DNA from: Oerskovia jenensis
GTDB taxonomy: Bacteria > Actinomycetota > Actinomycetes > Actinomycetales > Cellulomonadaceae
NCBI RefSeq assembly: GCF_016907235.1
Contig: NZ_JAFBBO010000001.1
Span: forward strand, 3,658,001-3,722,000
Direction of reading: 5' to 3'
Length of the DNA: 64,000 nucleotides
Positions 7,465 to 19,259 of this stretch are shown here, piece after piece. The notes beneath the pieces were generated by a model. It ran no database searches. It had not been told where the DNA came from and worked only from the letters and a program-made list of their open reading frames with translations. Numbering within the stretch: the stretch's first letter is position 1; each line of letters begins with the position of its first letter. Position numbers and translations under genes: made by a program.

Positions 7465-9006
7465 CTACGGCTGGGGCAGGCCGCCCACCACGCCCGCGGG
7501 CAGCTCGCCGTCGCGGAGGTCGGTCCAGAAGGCCGGGCTCCGGTCCGGATCGAGCCGCACGGTCGACCCGATCCCGCCGGGACGATAGTCCAGGTCGGAG
7601 ATGGGCGGCGTGCCCGTGACGCCCCCAGGACCGTTGGCCGCGCGGAAGGCCAGGGCGAGCTTGCCGAGGTCGATGACGCCGGTCTTCTCGTCGACCTCGA
7701 GCGCGCCGATACCGGCGCCGAGCAGCGAGACCTGGTCCCAGGGCTTGACGAGGAGTCCCGCGTCGCCCGCCTTCTGGCTCACGGCGCCGATGACCTGGCG
7801 CTGTCGCTCGCCACGGCCGATGTCGCCCTTCGGGTCCGCGTAGCGCATACGGGCGAAGGCCAGGGCCGTCGTCCCGTCCACGTCGTGGCAGCCCGCGGTC
7901 CACACGAGCCCGCTGTTGGGGTCGTTGACGTCGTAGTCGAGGCAGAGGTTCACCCCGCCCACCGCGTTGACGACGTTCGAGACCCCTCCCAGACCGATCT
8001 CGACGAAGTGGTCCACGGTCAACCCGGTCAGGCCCTCGACCGTCGCCACGAGGAGCGGTGCCCCGCCCCACGAGTACGCCGCGTTGAGCTTGGCGGGTCC
8101 CTTGCCGGGAACCTCGACGAACGTGTCGCGCGGGAGGCTGATGAGGGCGGTGGGACCGTTCGCCGGCTTGTGCAGGATCATGATCGTGTCGGTCCGGGCG
8201 CCCTCGGTGCCGTCCTCCGCGATCCCGTCGCCACCCCGTGCGTCCGACCCCGCGAGGAGGTAGGTCGTGCCTGCGGTACCGGCAGCACCCGAGAGCGCGT
8301 CGACGTGCTGGATCTTGCCGTTGGCCCAGACGAGCAGCCCTACGGGCCAGGCCACGAGCAGCACGAGGGCGAAGACCCCCACGATCGCGGCGACGCGTCG
8401 TCGGCGACCACGGCCACGCGGACCGGTCGTGCCGAGCGGGCGGTTCGACGGCGGGCGCGTGCCCGCCGGTGACCCGGCGCCGGGACGCGTCGTGGGCCTC
8501 GCTCCGCGCGAGGCCGGGACGGCGCCCGCCTGGCGTGCCGGCGGGCGGCGTGCGGAGGTCCCCGACGTCGGCTGGGCCGGCCCGGTCCGTTGCCGGGCAC
8601 CTCCCACCGCCTGCGCCGGGGACTGCGGGCGCGCCGACCTGCCGTGGGCGGGAGGGACCGACGGAGGCGCGCCGCTCGGGGTCGACGTCTGCGTCCGGGA
8701 GTCGGCACCGCGTGCGCGTCCGGTGTCCGAGGCGCCCACAGGGCGTGCCGGAGGGGCGGGGGGAGGGGTCCCGGGCCGCGACGGAGGAGTGGGAGCGGAG
8801 CGGGACGACTGGCGCTTGATCCGCGGTTCCGCCGAGAGCGGGACGTCGGGAGCCAGCGGCTCGACCGGTCGACCGGTCGACCGGCCCGTGCCGTCCGACC
8901 CGACCGCGATCGCGTCGTTCGCGCTGGGCGGTCGGCCCGCGCGCCCCGTCTGGGGCGTGAAGCTGGGGGGCCTGGTCCGGCCCGAGGGAGACTCGTCGTG
9001 AGACAT
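7465..9006 (-). CDS. LytR-CpsA-Psr (LCP) family glycopolymer transferase
   Basis: A 513-residue protein. Residues 1-205 are a long Pro/Arg/Ser-rich cytoplasmic region, one membrane helix follows (about 208-230), then the extracytoplasmic LCP domain. LCP motifs include the Asp/Arg diphosphate-binding set: LLAGSDARGG, GARTDTIMILH, LISLPRDTFVEV and the downstream FARMRYADPKGDIGRGERQ. Proteins of this family transfer lipid-linked glycans to peptidoglycan. It lies next to the rhamnose/glycan locus and is the best candidate for the final wall-attachment step. The ATG at 9006 has GAGGT 5 nt upstream. A longer frame to 9144 is unlikely. Confidence 0.92.
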   Translation of the reverse strand: MSHDESPSGRTRPPSFTPQTGRAGRPPSANDAIAVGSDGTGRSTGRPVEPLAPDVPLSAEPRIKRQSSRSAPTPPSRPGTPPPAPPARPVGASDTGRARGADSRTQTSTPSGAPPSVPPAHGRSARPQSPAQAVGGARQRTGPAQPTSGTSARRPPARQAGAVPASRGARPTTRPGAGSPAGTRPPSNRPLGTTGPRGRGRRRRVAAIVGVFALVLLVAWPVGLLVWANGKIQHVDALSGAAGTAGTTYLLAGSDARGGDGIAEDGTEGARTDTIMILHKPANGPTALISLPRDTFVEVPGKGPAKLNAAYSWGGAPLLVATVEGLTGLTVDHFVEIGLGGVSNVVNAVGGVNLCLDYDVNDPNSGLVWTAGCHDVDGTTALAFARMRYADPKGDIGRGERQRQVIGAVSQKAGDAGLLVKPWDQVSLLGAGIGALEVDEKTGVIDLGKLALAFRAANGPGGVTGTPPISDLDYRPGGIGSTVRLDPDRSPAFWTDLRDGELPAGVVGGLPQP

Positions 9007-9279
9007 GGTGACCTCAACCACCCACGCGGACGACGACGTCGTGCAGGACGGACCCGGGTACCCGGTACGCGTCCGGACGCGAGACGGACATGGTGACGAT
9101 GATGCCATCCGTGCGGTCGGTCGTGCGGCAGGTGCGGCGGACACGCCCGGACCGGGTGAGCTCCCGCCCTCGACGGTTCGTGGTCGCTCGCCGCGGCGAC
9201 GCGACGAGCGGGGCCTCGCACACGGAGGCCCTTGCCGTCGTGCCGGGCGAGAGGCAGCTACGAGAGGTCACGGTTCAAG

Positions 9280-9285
9280 AGCATA
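9280..9285 (-). promoter_or_regulatory. Candidate -10 box TATGCT for LCP gene
   Basis: The best TANNNT match between the rfbB terminator and the LCP start. It sits in a locally less GC-rich patch. It would give an mRNA leader of roughly 265 nt. No clear -35 box is seen. Confidence 0.35.
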
Positions 9286-9385
9286 GGACGTGCCTCGGTC
9301 CGCACCGGGGCGCCCGAGAGGTCGCAGCGTGGAGGTCTCGTAGAGACACCGGTCGCTCAGCCCTCCCCACGGCCGTCCCCACCGG

Positions 9386-9418
9386 GACGGGCGGCGCGCC
9401 GCCGCGGCGCCGCCCGTC
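9386..9418 (-). terminator. Hairpin terminator after rfbB
   Basis: Arms 9386-9397 and 9407-9418 form a perfect 12-bp GC-rich stem with a 9-nt loop, 12 nt beyond the rfbB stop codon. Confidence 0.7.
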
Positions 9419-9430
9419 ACCGAGCCGGCG

Positions 9431-11600
<2,170 letters not shown>

Positions 11601-11604
<4 letters not shown>

Positions 11605-13166
11605 GCTCCGCCCCGCGCTTCTCGATCGTCACACCCGTGTACGACCCGCCGACCGACGTGCTCCAGGAGATGCTCGACTCCGTGCGAGGGCAGACCTGGT
11701 CCGACTGGGAGCTGATCGTCGTCGACGACCGGTCGCCGAACCCGCAGGTGTTGACGGTGCTTCGGGCAGCGGCCGAGGAGGACACCCGGATCCGTGTCGT
11801 CGAGCGCGAGACGAACGGCCATATCGTCAAGGCGTCGAACGACGGTATCGCGCAGGCGCGCGGAGAGTTCATCGTCCTCGTCGACCACGACGACCTCCTC
11901 GTGCCGGAGGCCCTTGAGCGGATGGCCGAGGCGATCGACGAGCACCCCGACGTCGACTACCTGTACTCGGACGAGGACAAGGTCGACGGGGACGGGCAGT
12001 TCTACGACACGTTCCGCAAGCCGGACTGGTCGCCGGAGCGGCTGCGTGGGCAGATGTACACCTCGCACCTGTCCGTGCTCCGCGCCGATGTCGTGCGGGA
12101 GGTCGGTGGGTTTCACGACGGGTTCGATGGCTCCCAGGACCATGACCTGGCCCTGCGCGTCACGGAGCGGGCCCGCCGTGTCGTGCACGTTCCGGAGGTG
12201 CTCTACCACTGGCGAGTGGTCCCGGGTTCGGCTGCCGGTGACGCGCTCGCCAAGCCGTACGCCTGGGAGGCCGGGCGCGCAGCAGTGCAGGCCCACCTCG
12301 AGCGGGTGGGAATCGACGGGACGGCACACCTGGGGCCCGTCCCGGGCACGTATCGCGTCGAGCGGTCGTACCGGCACGAAGGACTCGTCAGCGTCGTGAT
12401 CCCCACCCGGGGGGGCAGTGGTCTCGTGTGGGGCGAGTCGCGAGTCTTCGTGGTCGAGGCAGTCAGATCCCTCATCGCTCACGCGGGGGATGTCGCGCTG
12501 CAGATCGTCGTCGTCTACGACGTGCCCACACCGCCTCATGTGCTCGAGGAGCTGCGAAAGGTCGCAGGTGACCTGCTTCTCCTCGTGCGGTACGAGAACC
12601 CGACCTTCAACTACAGCGAGAAGTGCAACCTCGGCGTGCTCGCCTCCCACGGTGACGTCATCGTGTTCCTGAACGACGACATCGAGGTGACGTCCGAGAA
12701 CTTCGTCCAGGAGCTGGTTGCTCCCCTGGCCGAGCCGGACGTCGGGATCGTCGGGGCCCGGCTGCTGTTCACCGACCGATCGCTGCAGCACGCTGGGGTG
12801 ATCTACCGCCGGGGCAACCCGGCTCACGCCTACTACGGCGAGCCCGACGAGACCTACGGCGAGGCCAGCGCACTCCTGATCAACCGCGAGTGCTCTGCGC
12901 TGACCGGTGCGTGCATCGCCGTTCGACGGACCGTCTGGACGATGGTCGGCGGGATGAACGAGGCACTCCCGCTGAACTTCAACGACGTCGACTTCTCGTT
13001 GAAGGTCGCCGCTCGTGGGTTGCGTCTCGTCTGGCTCGCGGGCGTCCGTGCGTTCCACTTCGAGTCGAAGACGCGCATCGCTGTGGTGCACGTCTGGGAG
13101 CACGACATCCTCAAGGCGCGCTGGGACTCACCCGACGTCGACCGATACCTCCCCTCGGCAGGATAG
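11601..13166 (+). CDS. Bifunctional glycosyltransferase with two GT2 domains
   Basis: A 521-residue protein with two GT-A (family 2) domains in tandem. Domain 1 (about 5-215) has FSIVTPVYDPP, LIVVDDRSPN and the DxD-like VDHDD. Domain 2 (about 258-510) has VSVVIPTRGG, NPTFNYSEKCNLGV, FLNDDIEV and a typical acceptor-loop glycine-rich GGMNEALPLNFNDVDF. No membrane helices are visible, so it acts on the cytoplasmic face on lipid-linked glycan. It is coupled to the preceding methyltransferase by a 4-nt overlap. A polymerising enzyme making an alternating linkage is possible, but the sugars cannot be inferred. Confidence 0.9.
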
Positions 13167-13263
13167 GTCGGCCCTCTGTCACCGGACGGCCCCAGGGAGC
13201 GCGGAGAGCGCCCGGCCGACCAAGGCGCGTGTCCCCCGCTCCATCGGGAGTGTGCACGCACAC

Positions 13264-13303
13264 GCAAGGCGCCCGACCGGGAACCCCCGGTCGGGCGCCT
13301 TGC
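13264..13303. terminator. Bidirectional hairpin terminator
   Basis: Arms 13264-13281 and 13286-13303 form a perfect 18-bp stem with a 4-nt loop between the convergent glycosyltransferase and Wzt genes. The right arm ends in CTTGC. Confidence 0.85.
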
Positions 13304-13411
13304 TGTACTGCTCGCCACGACACGTCTGTGACCCGCGCCGCGAGACCCGTGGGAGCCCATGGCGTGAGGCTCCCCGTGGTCCCAGGGCGGCACCGGGTGC
13401 GACCCGGCGGG

Positions 13412-14623
13412 TCAGGCGTCGTACGCGATGAACTCCGCGGAGCTGTCGAGGAACCCGAGGGAGTCGCTCTTGCCTGTCACCTTGAACGAGGCGGCGAACG
13501 GCACGTTGTGGATCTCCGTGCCGTCGGCCAGCGAGAGCGCGACGCTCACGTTGTAGTCGTTCGGACTCAGGTGCAGGGACGGCAACGTCAGGGCATAGCG
13601 GTTGACGGGCTTGAGAGGCGGAAGAGGCTGGTCGAGCATCTCCGAGCTCGTCTGATAGATGGGGGTGCCGATCGGGCTGGTCAGCCCGATCGTCAGGACG
13701 CACTCGACCGGGTCGTCGGAGACGACCTCGACCGCGACCCGTAGCCCTTCGCCGGGCGGAAGCTCCACGGATGCGACGTCCGACGTCGCGCTCGCCGGGC
13801 GGATCGACACTCCGGTGATCTTGGCCGACGCGACCTTCTCCGGGTCGCCCGACGCCATGCGCGCCTTGTCCCGCTCGTCGGCGCGCGTGTCCTCGAAGTC
13901 CTGTCGCAGGGTGCGCAAGGCCTCGTCCGGCGTGCCGTCCGTGACGATCCGCCCTTGCTCCAGGACCACGGCCCGGTCGCAGAACTCGGCGACCTGGTCG
14001 AGACCGTGGGTCACCAGGACGATCGTGCGCCCTTCGCTCTGGAACTGCCGGATGCGCTCGAGGCACTTGCGCTGGAAGGGCTCGTCGCCGACCGCGAGGA
14101 CCTCGTCGACGAGGAGGATGTCGGGGTCGACGTGGACGGCGACGGCGAAGGCCAGCCGCACGTACATGCCGGACGAGTAGAACTTCACCTGGGTGTCGAT
14201 GAACTTCTCGATCCCCGAGAAGTCCACGATGGCGTCGAAGTGCTTGTCCGTCTGCTGGCGGGAGAGCCCGAGGATCGAAGCATTCAGATAGACGTTCTCA
14301 CGACCCGTGAGGTCGGGGTGGAATCCCGCACCGAGCTCGAGGAGGGCAGCGAGCCGGCCCCGGATCTTGACGCTTCCCGTGTCGGGCTGGAGGATGCCGC
14401 CGATCATCTTGAGCAGGGTGCTCTTGCCCGAGCCGTTCGGCCCGATCAGCCCCACCGTCGACCCCGACTGGATCGACAGGTCGACGTCCTTGAGCGCCCA
14501 GAAGTCCTCCTTGTGGCGACGGGACCGGCCGAAGTTGACGACCCGTTCCTTGAGGGACTTCTCCTTGCGGATGACGAAGTGCTTCGAGAGGTTCTCGATC
14601 TGGACGACGGTCGTCGAGGTCAT
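13412..14623 (-). CDS. wzt: Polysaccharide ABC exporter ATPase (Wzt-like) with C-terminal domain
   Basis: A 403-residue ATPase energising export of lipid-linked polysaccharide. The nucleotide-binding domain (about 5-240) has Walker A GPNGSGKSTLL, the TagH/Wzt-type signature YSSGMYVRLAFA and Walker B DILLVDEVLAVGD. A linker (about 245-270) leads to a beta-rich C-terminal domain (about 275-403) ending in SLGFLDSSAEFIAYDA. This is the size and position of the carbohydrate-recognition domain in Wzt proteins that read a capped chain. The ATG shares one base with the stop of the permease gene (TGATG). Confidence 0.92.
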   Translation of the reverse strand: MTSTTVVQIENLSKHFVIRKEKSLKERVVNFGRSRRHKEDFWALKDVDLSIQSGSTVGLIGPNGSGKSTLLKMIGGILQPDTGSVKIRGRLAALLELGAGFHPDLTGRENVYLNASILGLSRQQTDKHFDAIVDFSGIEKFIDTQVKFYSSGMYVRLAFAVAVHVDPDILLVDEVLAVGDEPFQRKCLERIRQFQSEGRTIVLVTHGLDQVAEFCDRAVVLEQGRIVTDGTPDEALRTLRQDFEDTRADERDKARMASGDPEKVASAKITGVSIRPASATSDVASVELPPGEGLRVAVEVVSDDPVECVLTIGLTSPIGTPIYQTSSEMLDQPLPPLKPVNRYALTLPSLHLSPNDYNVSVALSLADGTEIHNVPFAASFKVTGKSDSLGFLDSSAEFIAYDA

Positions 14624-15528
14624 CACAGCTCCTGCGCGAAGTTGGCCTGGAGGCGGGCGAACGTGCGCTGGCACAGCCAGAGGAGCACGACGCCCACGGC
14701 GAGCGCGATCCCCATCCGCGCGTACAGGTCAGGTGGGTACGACTGGCCGTCACCGGCGAGCCAGAAGGTCTTCTGGAACCCGAGGACGGCCAGCGTGACC
14801 GGGTTGGAGAGGTAGATGTTGAGCAGCATGTCGCTGTGGACCGCCTTCTCGACCAGGGTCCACGAGTAGACGATGGGGGACGCCCAGAAGAAGATCATGA
14901 CGAAGATCTCGACGAGGTACTGGATGTCGCGCAGGTAGACGTTCACCGCGCTCAGGAACAAGGACAGCGCCGTGGCGTACACGACGAGGATCAGGAACCC
15001 GAGGACGAAGTAGCCCCATCTGCTGCCCGTCGGGAACTGCCCGATCGCCAAGGTGACCGCGAGGAGGATCGCCAGCTGGACGACGAAGTTGAAGAGGGCT
15101 GAACCGATCGACGCGAGCGGGAACACTTCACGTGGCAGGTACACCTTCTTCACGAGTCCCGAGTTCGCGACGACCGAGCCCGTGCCCGCAGTCAGCGCCT
15201 CGGAGAACAGGCCCCAGGCGGTCAGGCCCGTGTAGATGAACACGGCGAAGGACGGGATGCTCCGGGCGGCGCCGAGGAACTGCCCGAGCGCCACGTAGTA
15301 GATGAGCAGCATCGCGAGGGGCCGTGCGAGGCTCCAGACGAAGCCCAGCGAGCTGTCCTTGTAGCGGGCTTTCAGCTCACGTCGCACGAGCATCCCCAGC
15401 AGCTCCCGGTGCGCGTGGATGTCTCGCAGCGACGCAAGCGTCCCGGTGGCGAAGCCCGGGCGCGGCCCGGCGGTGCGGAGCGGTTCGAGCGCCAGGGCGG
15501 CGGCACGATCCTCAGGTGCAGTGGTCAT
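14623..15528 (-). CDS. wzm: Polysaccharide ABC exporter permease (Wzm/TagG-like)
   Basis: A 301-residue ABC-2 permease with about six membrane helices. Family features are LLGMLVRRELKARYKDSSLG before helix 1, FVWSLARPL, NSGLVKKVYLPREVFP, and YLRDIQYLVEIFVMIFFWASPIVY. It forms the channel with the downstream Wzt. ATG 15528 is chosen because AAAGGAC lies a few nt upstream; a GTG at 15576 in the same frame is less likely. The pair forms an operon convergent with the bi-GT2 gene. Confidence 0.92.
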   Translation of the reverse strand: MTTAPEDRAAALALEPLRTAGPRPGFATGTLASLRDIHAHRELLGMLVRRELKARYKDSSLGFVWSLARPLAMLLIYYVALGQFLGAARSIPSFAVFIYTGLTAWGLFSEALTAGTGSVVANSGLVKKVYLPREVFPLASIGSALFNFVVQLAILLAVTLAIGQFPTGSRWGYFVLGFLILVVYATALSLFLSAVNVYLRDIQYLVEIFVMIFFWASPIVYSWTLVEKAVHSDMLLNIYLSNPVTLAVLGFQKTFWLAGDGQSYPPDLYARMGIALAVGVVLLWLCQRTFARLQANFAQEL

Positions 15529-15613
15529 GGTGTCCTTTGGTTCTAGTGCGTCCGCCGCGGCGGTAGCCGACGTCACTTTACCGAACGCTCAGGGGTGGTC
15601 GATCGCGCCCCGC

Positions 15614-15619
15614 TAGGAT
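15614..15619 (+). promoter_or_regulatory. Candidate -10 box TAGGAT for GT2-GT4 gene
   Basis: TAGGAT about 62 nt before the GTG at 15681, in the divergent gap to the wzm gene. Confidence 0.45.
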
Positions 15620-15680
15620 GGTTGCTGCCCCGTCCGGGTCTTGCCGGACACCCCGGGCCCCACGGACTGCAGGAGAACAT

Positions 15681-18209
15681 GTGAGCTCGACCTCGAATGC
15701 CATCGCCGTGCCCGAGGGAGGGCCCCAGACGGGGCTCGTCTCGGTCATCCTCGTGAACTACAAGGGCGCGGACGACACGATCACGTGCCTGCGGCACTTC
15801 GACGAGATCGACTGGCCGCGTGACCGGTTCGAGCTCATCGTCGTGGACAACGACTCGAGGGACGGCAGCGTCGCGAAGATCCGCGCCGCGGTGCCCTCCG
15901 CCGTCGTGATCGACGCAGGGAGCAACACGGGGTTCGCCGGTGGCTGCAACCTGGGGGTCTCGCACGCCCGGGGCGAGTACGTGGCTTTCATCAACAACGA
16001 CGCCCGCCCCCACCCCGGATGGATCCGGGCGGCCGTCGAGGCGTTCGACTCCGACCAGACCATCGGCGCGGTCGCGAGCAAGGTGCTCGACTGGTCCGGC
16101 GAGCTCATCGACTACGCGGACGGTTCGCTCACCTGGTACGGGATGGGCTACAAGCGGGAGGCCGAGAAGCCCGACTCCGCGGCCTTCGACGTCCCCAAGG
16201 ACGTGCTCTTCGGCACGGGCGCCGCGATGTTCGTCCGCGCGAGCCTCTACCGCTCGGTCGGCGGTTTCGACGAGCGCTTCTTCATGTTCTACGAGGACGT
16301 CGACCTCGGGTGGCGCCTGAACATCCTGGGCCATCGCGTCCGCTACGTGCCGACGTCGCTCGCCTACCACCGTCACCACGTCACGATGAAGAAGTTCGGC
16401 AACTTCCGTGAGGCGTACCTGCTCGAGCGCAACGCCCTCCTGTCGTTGTACAAGAACCTCGACGACGAGTCGCTCGCGAAGGCGCTGCCGGCCGCCATGG
16501 CACTCTCGGTCCGCCGCTCGCTCGCCCGCACCGGGACCGACGCGACGGCGCTCGACCTCCAGCGCTCTCCCGGCGGCGACGACGTCGGCACCCTGGAGAT
16601 CTCGAAGATGGCCCTGACCGGGACCTACGCGATCGACTACTTCACCGAGAACCTCCCGACCCTGCTGACGTCGCGGGAGGAGCTCCAGAGGCTCAGGCGT
16701 CGTCCCGACCGTGAGATCTTCCCGCTGTTCCGGCACGCGATCGAGGCGGCGTACGCGATCGAGGGATACAACAGTGCCCACGACGTGCTCGTCAAGGCCT
16801 TCGGGATCGCCGAGCACTTCACGTCGAGGTCCCGCATCCTCGTGGTGACCGGGGAGCCGCTGCTCGAGCGCATGGCCGGCCCCGCGATCCGCGCGTGGGA
16901 GATCGCCTCCGCCCTCGCGGGCGAGCACGACGTGAAGCTGGTCTCGACCGCGGGCGCGCGCGTGAGCAGCGACGACTTCGAGGTGTTGTACGAGGTCGGT
17001 CCCAAGCTCAAGAAGGTGACCGACTGGGCCGACGTGATCATCTTCCAGGGGTTCCTCCTCGAGGGCGCACCGTGGTTGGTCGACAGCTCGAAGATCCTCG
17101 TCGCGGACGTCTACGACCCGATGCACCTCGAGCAGCTCGAGCAGGCTCGGGACCTCGGCGAGGAGGGGCGTGCGCGATCCATCCGTGAGACGAGCAGGGT
17201 GCTCAACGAGCAGCTCGCCCGTGCGGACTTCGTCCTGTGCGCGTCCGAGAAGCAGAGGGACTTCTGGCTCGGTCAGATGGCGGGGCAGGGGCGCGTGAAC
17301 GCCCTCGTGTACGACGAGGACGAGAGCCTCGACTCCCTGATCAGCGTCGTCCCGTTCGGGATCGCGGACGCGGACCCTGTGCAGCACAAGCACGCGATCA
17401 AGGGAACCGTGCCGGGCATCGGTCCGGACGACAAGGTCATCATCTGGGGCGGCGGCGTCTACAACTGGTTCGACCCCTTGACCCTGATCCGCGCGGTCGA
17501 CCGCCTCCGGGGTCGCCACCCGGAGGTCCGCCTCTACTTCATGGGTCTCAAGCACCCGAACCCCGGTGTGCCCGACATGCGGATCGCGTGGGAGACCCAG
17601 CAGCTCTCCGAGGAGCTGGGGCTGACCGGCAAGCACGTGTTCTTCAACACCGGCTGGGTTCCGTACAACGAGCGGGCCGACTACCTGCTCGACGCGGACC
17701 TGGGGGTGTCGACGCACTTCCACCACATCGAGACGGCGTTCAGCTTCCGCACGCGCATCCTGGACTACCTCTGGGCCGGCCTGCCCATCGTGGCGACCGG
17801 TGGGGACACGTTCGGCGACCTCATCGAGCGTCACGACCTCGGTCGCGTCGTCCCCCCCGAGGACGTCGACGCGCTGGAGGCCGCGCTCGAGGAGATGCTG
17901 TTCGACGACGCGGCGACCACCGTGGTCCGGGCGAACGTCCGCGAGTTCGCGGAAGGGTACCGCTGGGCGAAGGTGCTCGAGCCCCTGGTCGAGTTCTGCC
18001 GGTTCCCGCGGCGTGCTGCCGACCTCGCGGCGCGGGTCGGTGGCGTGGACCGCAAGGCGCGAAAGTTCGAGAAGGCGCCGTGGAGCGTCCGGTCCGACCT
18101 CGAGCTGGTCAAGGGATACCTGTCCGCGGGTGGTCCCAAGGAACTCGTGCGACGGGTCAACGGTCGTGTGCGCCGGGTCGTGCGCGGGCCGGAGTCGCCG
18201 CAGGACTGA
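15681..18209 (+). CDS. Two-domain glycosyltransferase, GT2 fused to GT4
   Basis: An 842-residue cytoplasmic glycosyltransferase. The N-terminal GT2 domain (about 18-300) has SVILVNYKGADDT, LIVVDNDSRDGS, FAGGCNLGVSHARGEYVAF, INNDARP (DxD-like) and FYEDVDLGWRL, resembling rhamnosyltransferases. The middle region (about 300-385) is helical. The C-terminal GT4/GT-B domain (about 390-800) has ILVVTGEPLLERMAGPAIRA, IIWGGGVYNWFDP and the nucleotide-sugar-binding region TAFSFRTRILDYLWAGLPIV. GTG 15681 has AGGAG 5 nt upstream. Fusion implies two consecutive sugar additions. Sugars are not identifiable. Confidence 0.9.
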   Translation: MSSTSNAIAVPEGGPQTGLVSVILVNYKGADDTITCLRHFDEIDWPRDRFELIVVDNDSRDGSVAKIRAAVPSAVVIDAGSNTGFAGGCNLGVSHARGEYVAFINNDARPHPGWIRAAVEAFDSDQTIGAVASKVLDWSGELIDYADGSLTWYGMGYKREAEKPDSAAFDVPKDVLFGTGAAMFVRASLYRSVGGFDERFFMFYEDVDLGWRLNILGHRVRYVPTSLAYHRHHVTMKKFGNFREAYLLERNALLSLYKNLDDESLAKALPAAMALSVRRSLARTGTDATALDLQRSPGGDDVGTLEISKMALTGTYAIDYFTENLPTLLTSREELQRLRRRPDREIFPLFRHAIEAAYAIEGYNSAHDVLVKAFGIAEHFTSRSRILVVTGEPLLERMAGPAIRAWEIASALAGEHDVKLVSTAGARVSSDDFEVLYEVGPKLKKVTDWADVIIFQGFLLEGAPWLVDSSKILVADVYDPMHLEQLEQARDLGEEGRARSIRETSRVLNEQLARADFVLCASEKQRDFWLGQMAGQGRVNALVYDEDESLDSLISVVPFGIADADPVQHKHAIKGTVPGIGPDDKVIIWGGGVYNWFDPLTLIRAVDRLRGRHPEVRLYFMGLKHPNPGVPDMRIAWETQQLSEELGLTGKHVFFNTGWVPYNERADYLLDADLGVSTHFHHIETAFSFRTRILDYLWAGLPIVATGGDTFGDLIERHDLGRVVPPEDVDALEAALEEMLFDDAATTVVRANVREFAEGYRWAKVLEPLVEFCRFPRRAADLAARVGGVDRKARKFEKAPWSVRSDLELVKGYLSAGGPKELVRRVNGRVRRVVRGPESPQD

Positions 18210-18218
18210 CGTGCGGTC

Positions 18219-18246
18219 GCGGGTGCGGCGAGTCCGCCGCACCCGC
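18219..18246. terminator. Hairpin terminator between convergent glycosyltransferase genes
   Basis: Arms 18219-18230 and 18235-18246 form a perfect 12-bp stem with a 4-nt loop, 9 nt after the stop at 18209. Confidence 0.7.
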
Positions 18247-18287
18247 CCGCCGTGCCCCTGGCCTGACGCGGGCCGGTCGACCCGTGC

Positions 18288-19259
18288 TCAGCTCCCGACG
18301 ACCGCGTCCCGGTAGACGTCGCGGCGGTCGACGACGGCTCGGCGCCAGTACCGCCGGCGGTCTGCGAGGGCCGTCGGGAGCATGCGCGCGTAGTCTCGCA
18401 GCGCCCGCAGACGGGCCGCGACGACGGGCCTGGGCTCGCTCCTGAGCACGGCATGGCGGACGGCGCCCAGGACCTGCCGGGCGAGCGAGCGCACGACCAC
18501 GCCCGCCGGGGCGTGCCGGGTGAAGACGAGCAGCGAGTTCCGGGTGTTGTAGTACCGGAAGAGCGGACTGCTCGCGTCGGAGCTCGCGGCGTGCCGGTGA
18601 CGGGCGACCGCGCCGGAGACGTAGACGGTCTCCCAGCCCGCCGCGCGCATGCGCCAGGACAGGTCGGTGTCCTCGTAGTAGAGGAAGAGCCGCTCGTCGA
18701 AGGTCCCGACCTCCGCCAGCGCGCTGGTCCGCAGCAGTGCCGCGCCCCCGCAGAAGCCGAAGACTCGTCGCTCGGGCGAGATGCTCCCGTCGACGGCGAG
18801 CCAGTCCCTGTCGGTGGCCGAGCCGGCCGAGGTCAGCACGTTGCCGGTCGAGTTCACCAGCGTCCGGCCCTGCTCGTCCGGCTCCGTCAGCAGGATGTGC
18901 GCGGTCGCGGCCCCTGCGTGGGCGCTGTCCGACGCTTCGAGCGCCTCGACGAGCCGAGAGATCGCGTCGGGGGCGAACGTGGCGTCGTTGTTGAGCAGGA
19001 CGACGTAGGGTGCGTCGAGGTTCGCCAGGCCGGCGTCGACGCCGCCGGCGAAGCCGCGGTTGACGGTGTTCTCGACGACCTCCACGGTGGGGAAGCGGTC
19101 GCGCAGGACCGCCACCGAGTCGTCGGAGGACGCGTTGTCCACCACGACGATCTCGAGGGCCCTTGGGGGGAGGTCCTGGGCGAGCAGGGAACTGAGACAG
19201 TCGTCGAGGAGGTGCGCACCGTTCCAGTTGACGACGACGGCGCGGACCTGAGCGGTCAT
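18288..19259 (-). CDS. Family 2 glycosyltransferase (rhamnosyltransferase-like)
   Basis: A 323-residue GT2 enzyme. Motifs: VRAVVVNWNGAHLLDDCL, EIVVVDNASSDDS, VNRGFAGGVDAGLANLDA, LLNNDATF (metal-binding) and FLYYEDTDLSWRMRAAGW. Helical, basic residues dominate the C-terminal 80. It is the common rhamnosyltransferase-like subtype, so dTDP-rhamnose from this locus is a plausible donor. ATG 19259 overlaps the stop of the upstream GT4 gene as ATGA, so the two are coupled. Confidence 0.9.
   Translation of the reverse strand: MTAQVRAVVVNWNGAHLLDDCLSSLLAQDLPPRALEIVVVDNASSDDSVAVLRDRFPTVEVVENTVNRGFAGGVDAGLANLDAPYVVLLNNDATFAPDAISRLVEALEASDSAHAGAATAHILLTEPDEQGRTLVNSTGNVLTSAGSATDRDWLAVDGSISPERRVFGFCGGAALLRTSALAEVGTFDERLFLYYEDTDLSWRMRAAGWETVYVSGAVARHRHAASSDASSPLFRYYNTRNSLLVFTRHAPAGVVVRSLARQVLGAVRHAVLRSEPRPVVAARLRALRDYARMLPTALADRRRYWRRAVVDRRDVYRDAVVGS

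Larger units (their letters stand above)
9007..9430. other. Non-coding stretch: LCP leader and rfbB terminator
   Basis: These 424 bases hold the rfbB terminator (9386-9418), a minus-strand TATGCT -10 candidate (9280-9285), and then about 270 nt of leader before the LCP start. An 85-codon minus frame at 9014-9271 has no start signals and odd composition, so I do not call it a gene. Confidence 0.55.

Noticed and set aside
9014-9271. 85-codon minus-strand ORF upstream of the LCP gene
   Set aside because: No Shine-Dalgarno or plausible fold; composition is Arg/Thr/Ser-rich and it overlaps the predicted LCP leader.
15573-18242. 889-codon minus-strand open frame
   Set aside because: It is the antisense of the GT2-GT4 gene, has Arg/Glu/Val-rich composition without motifs, and exists because GC-rich DNA has few stops.
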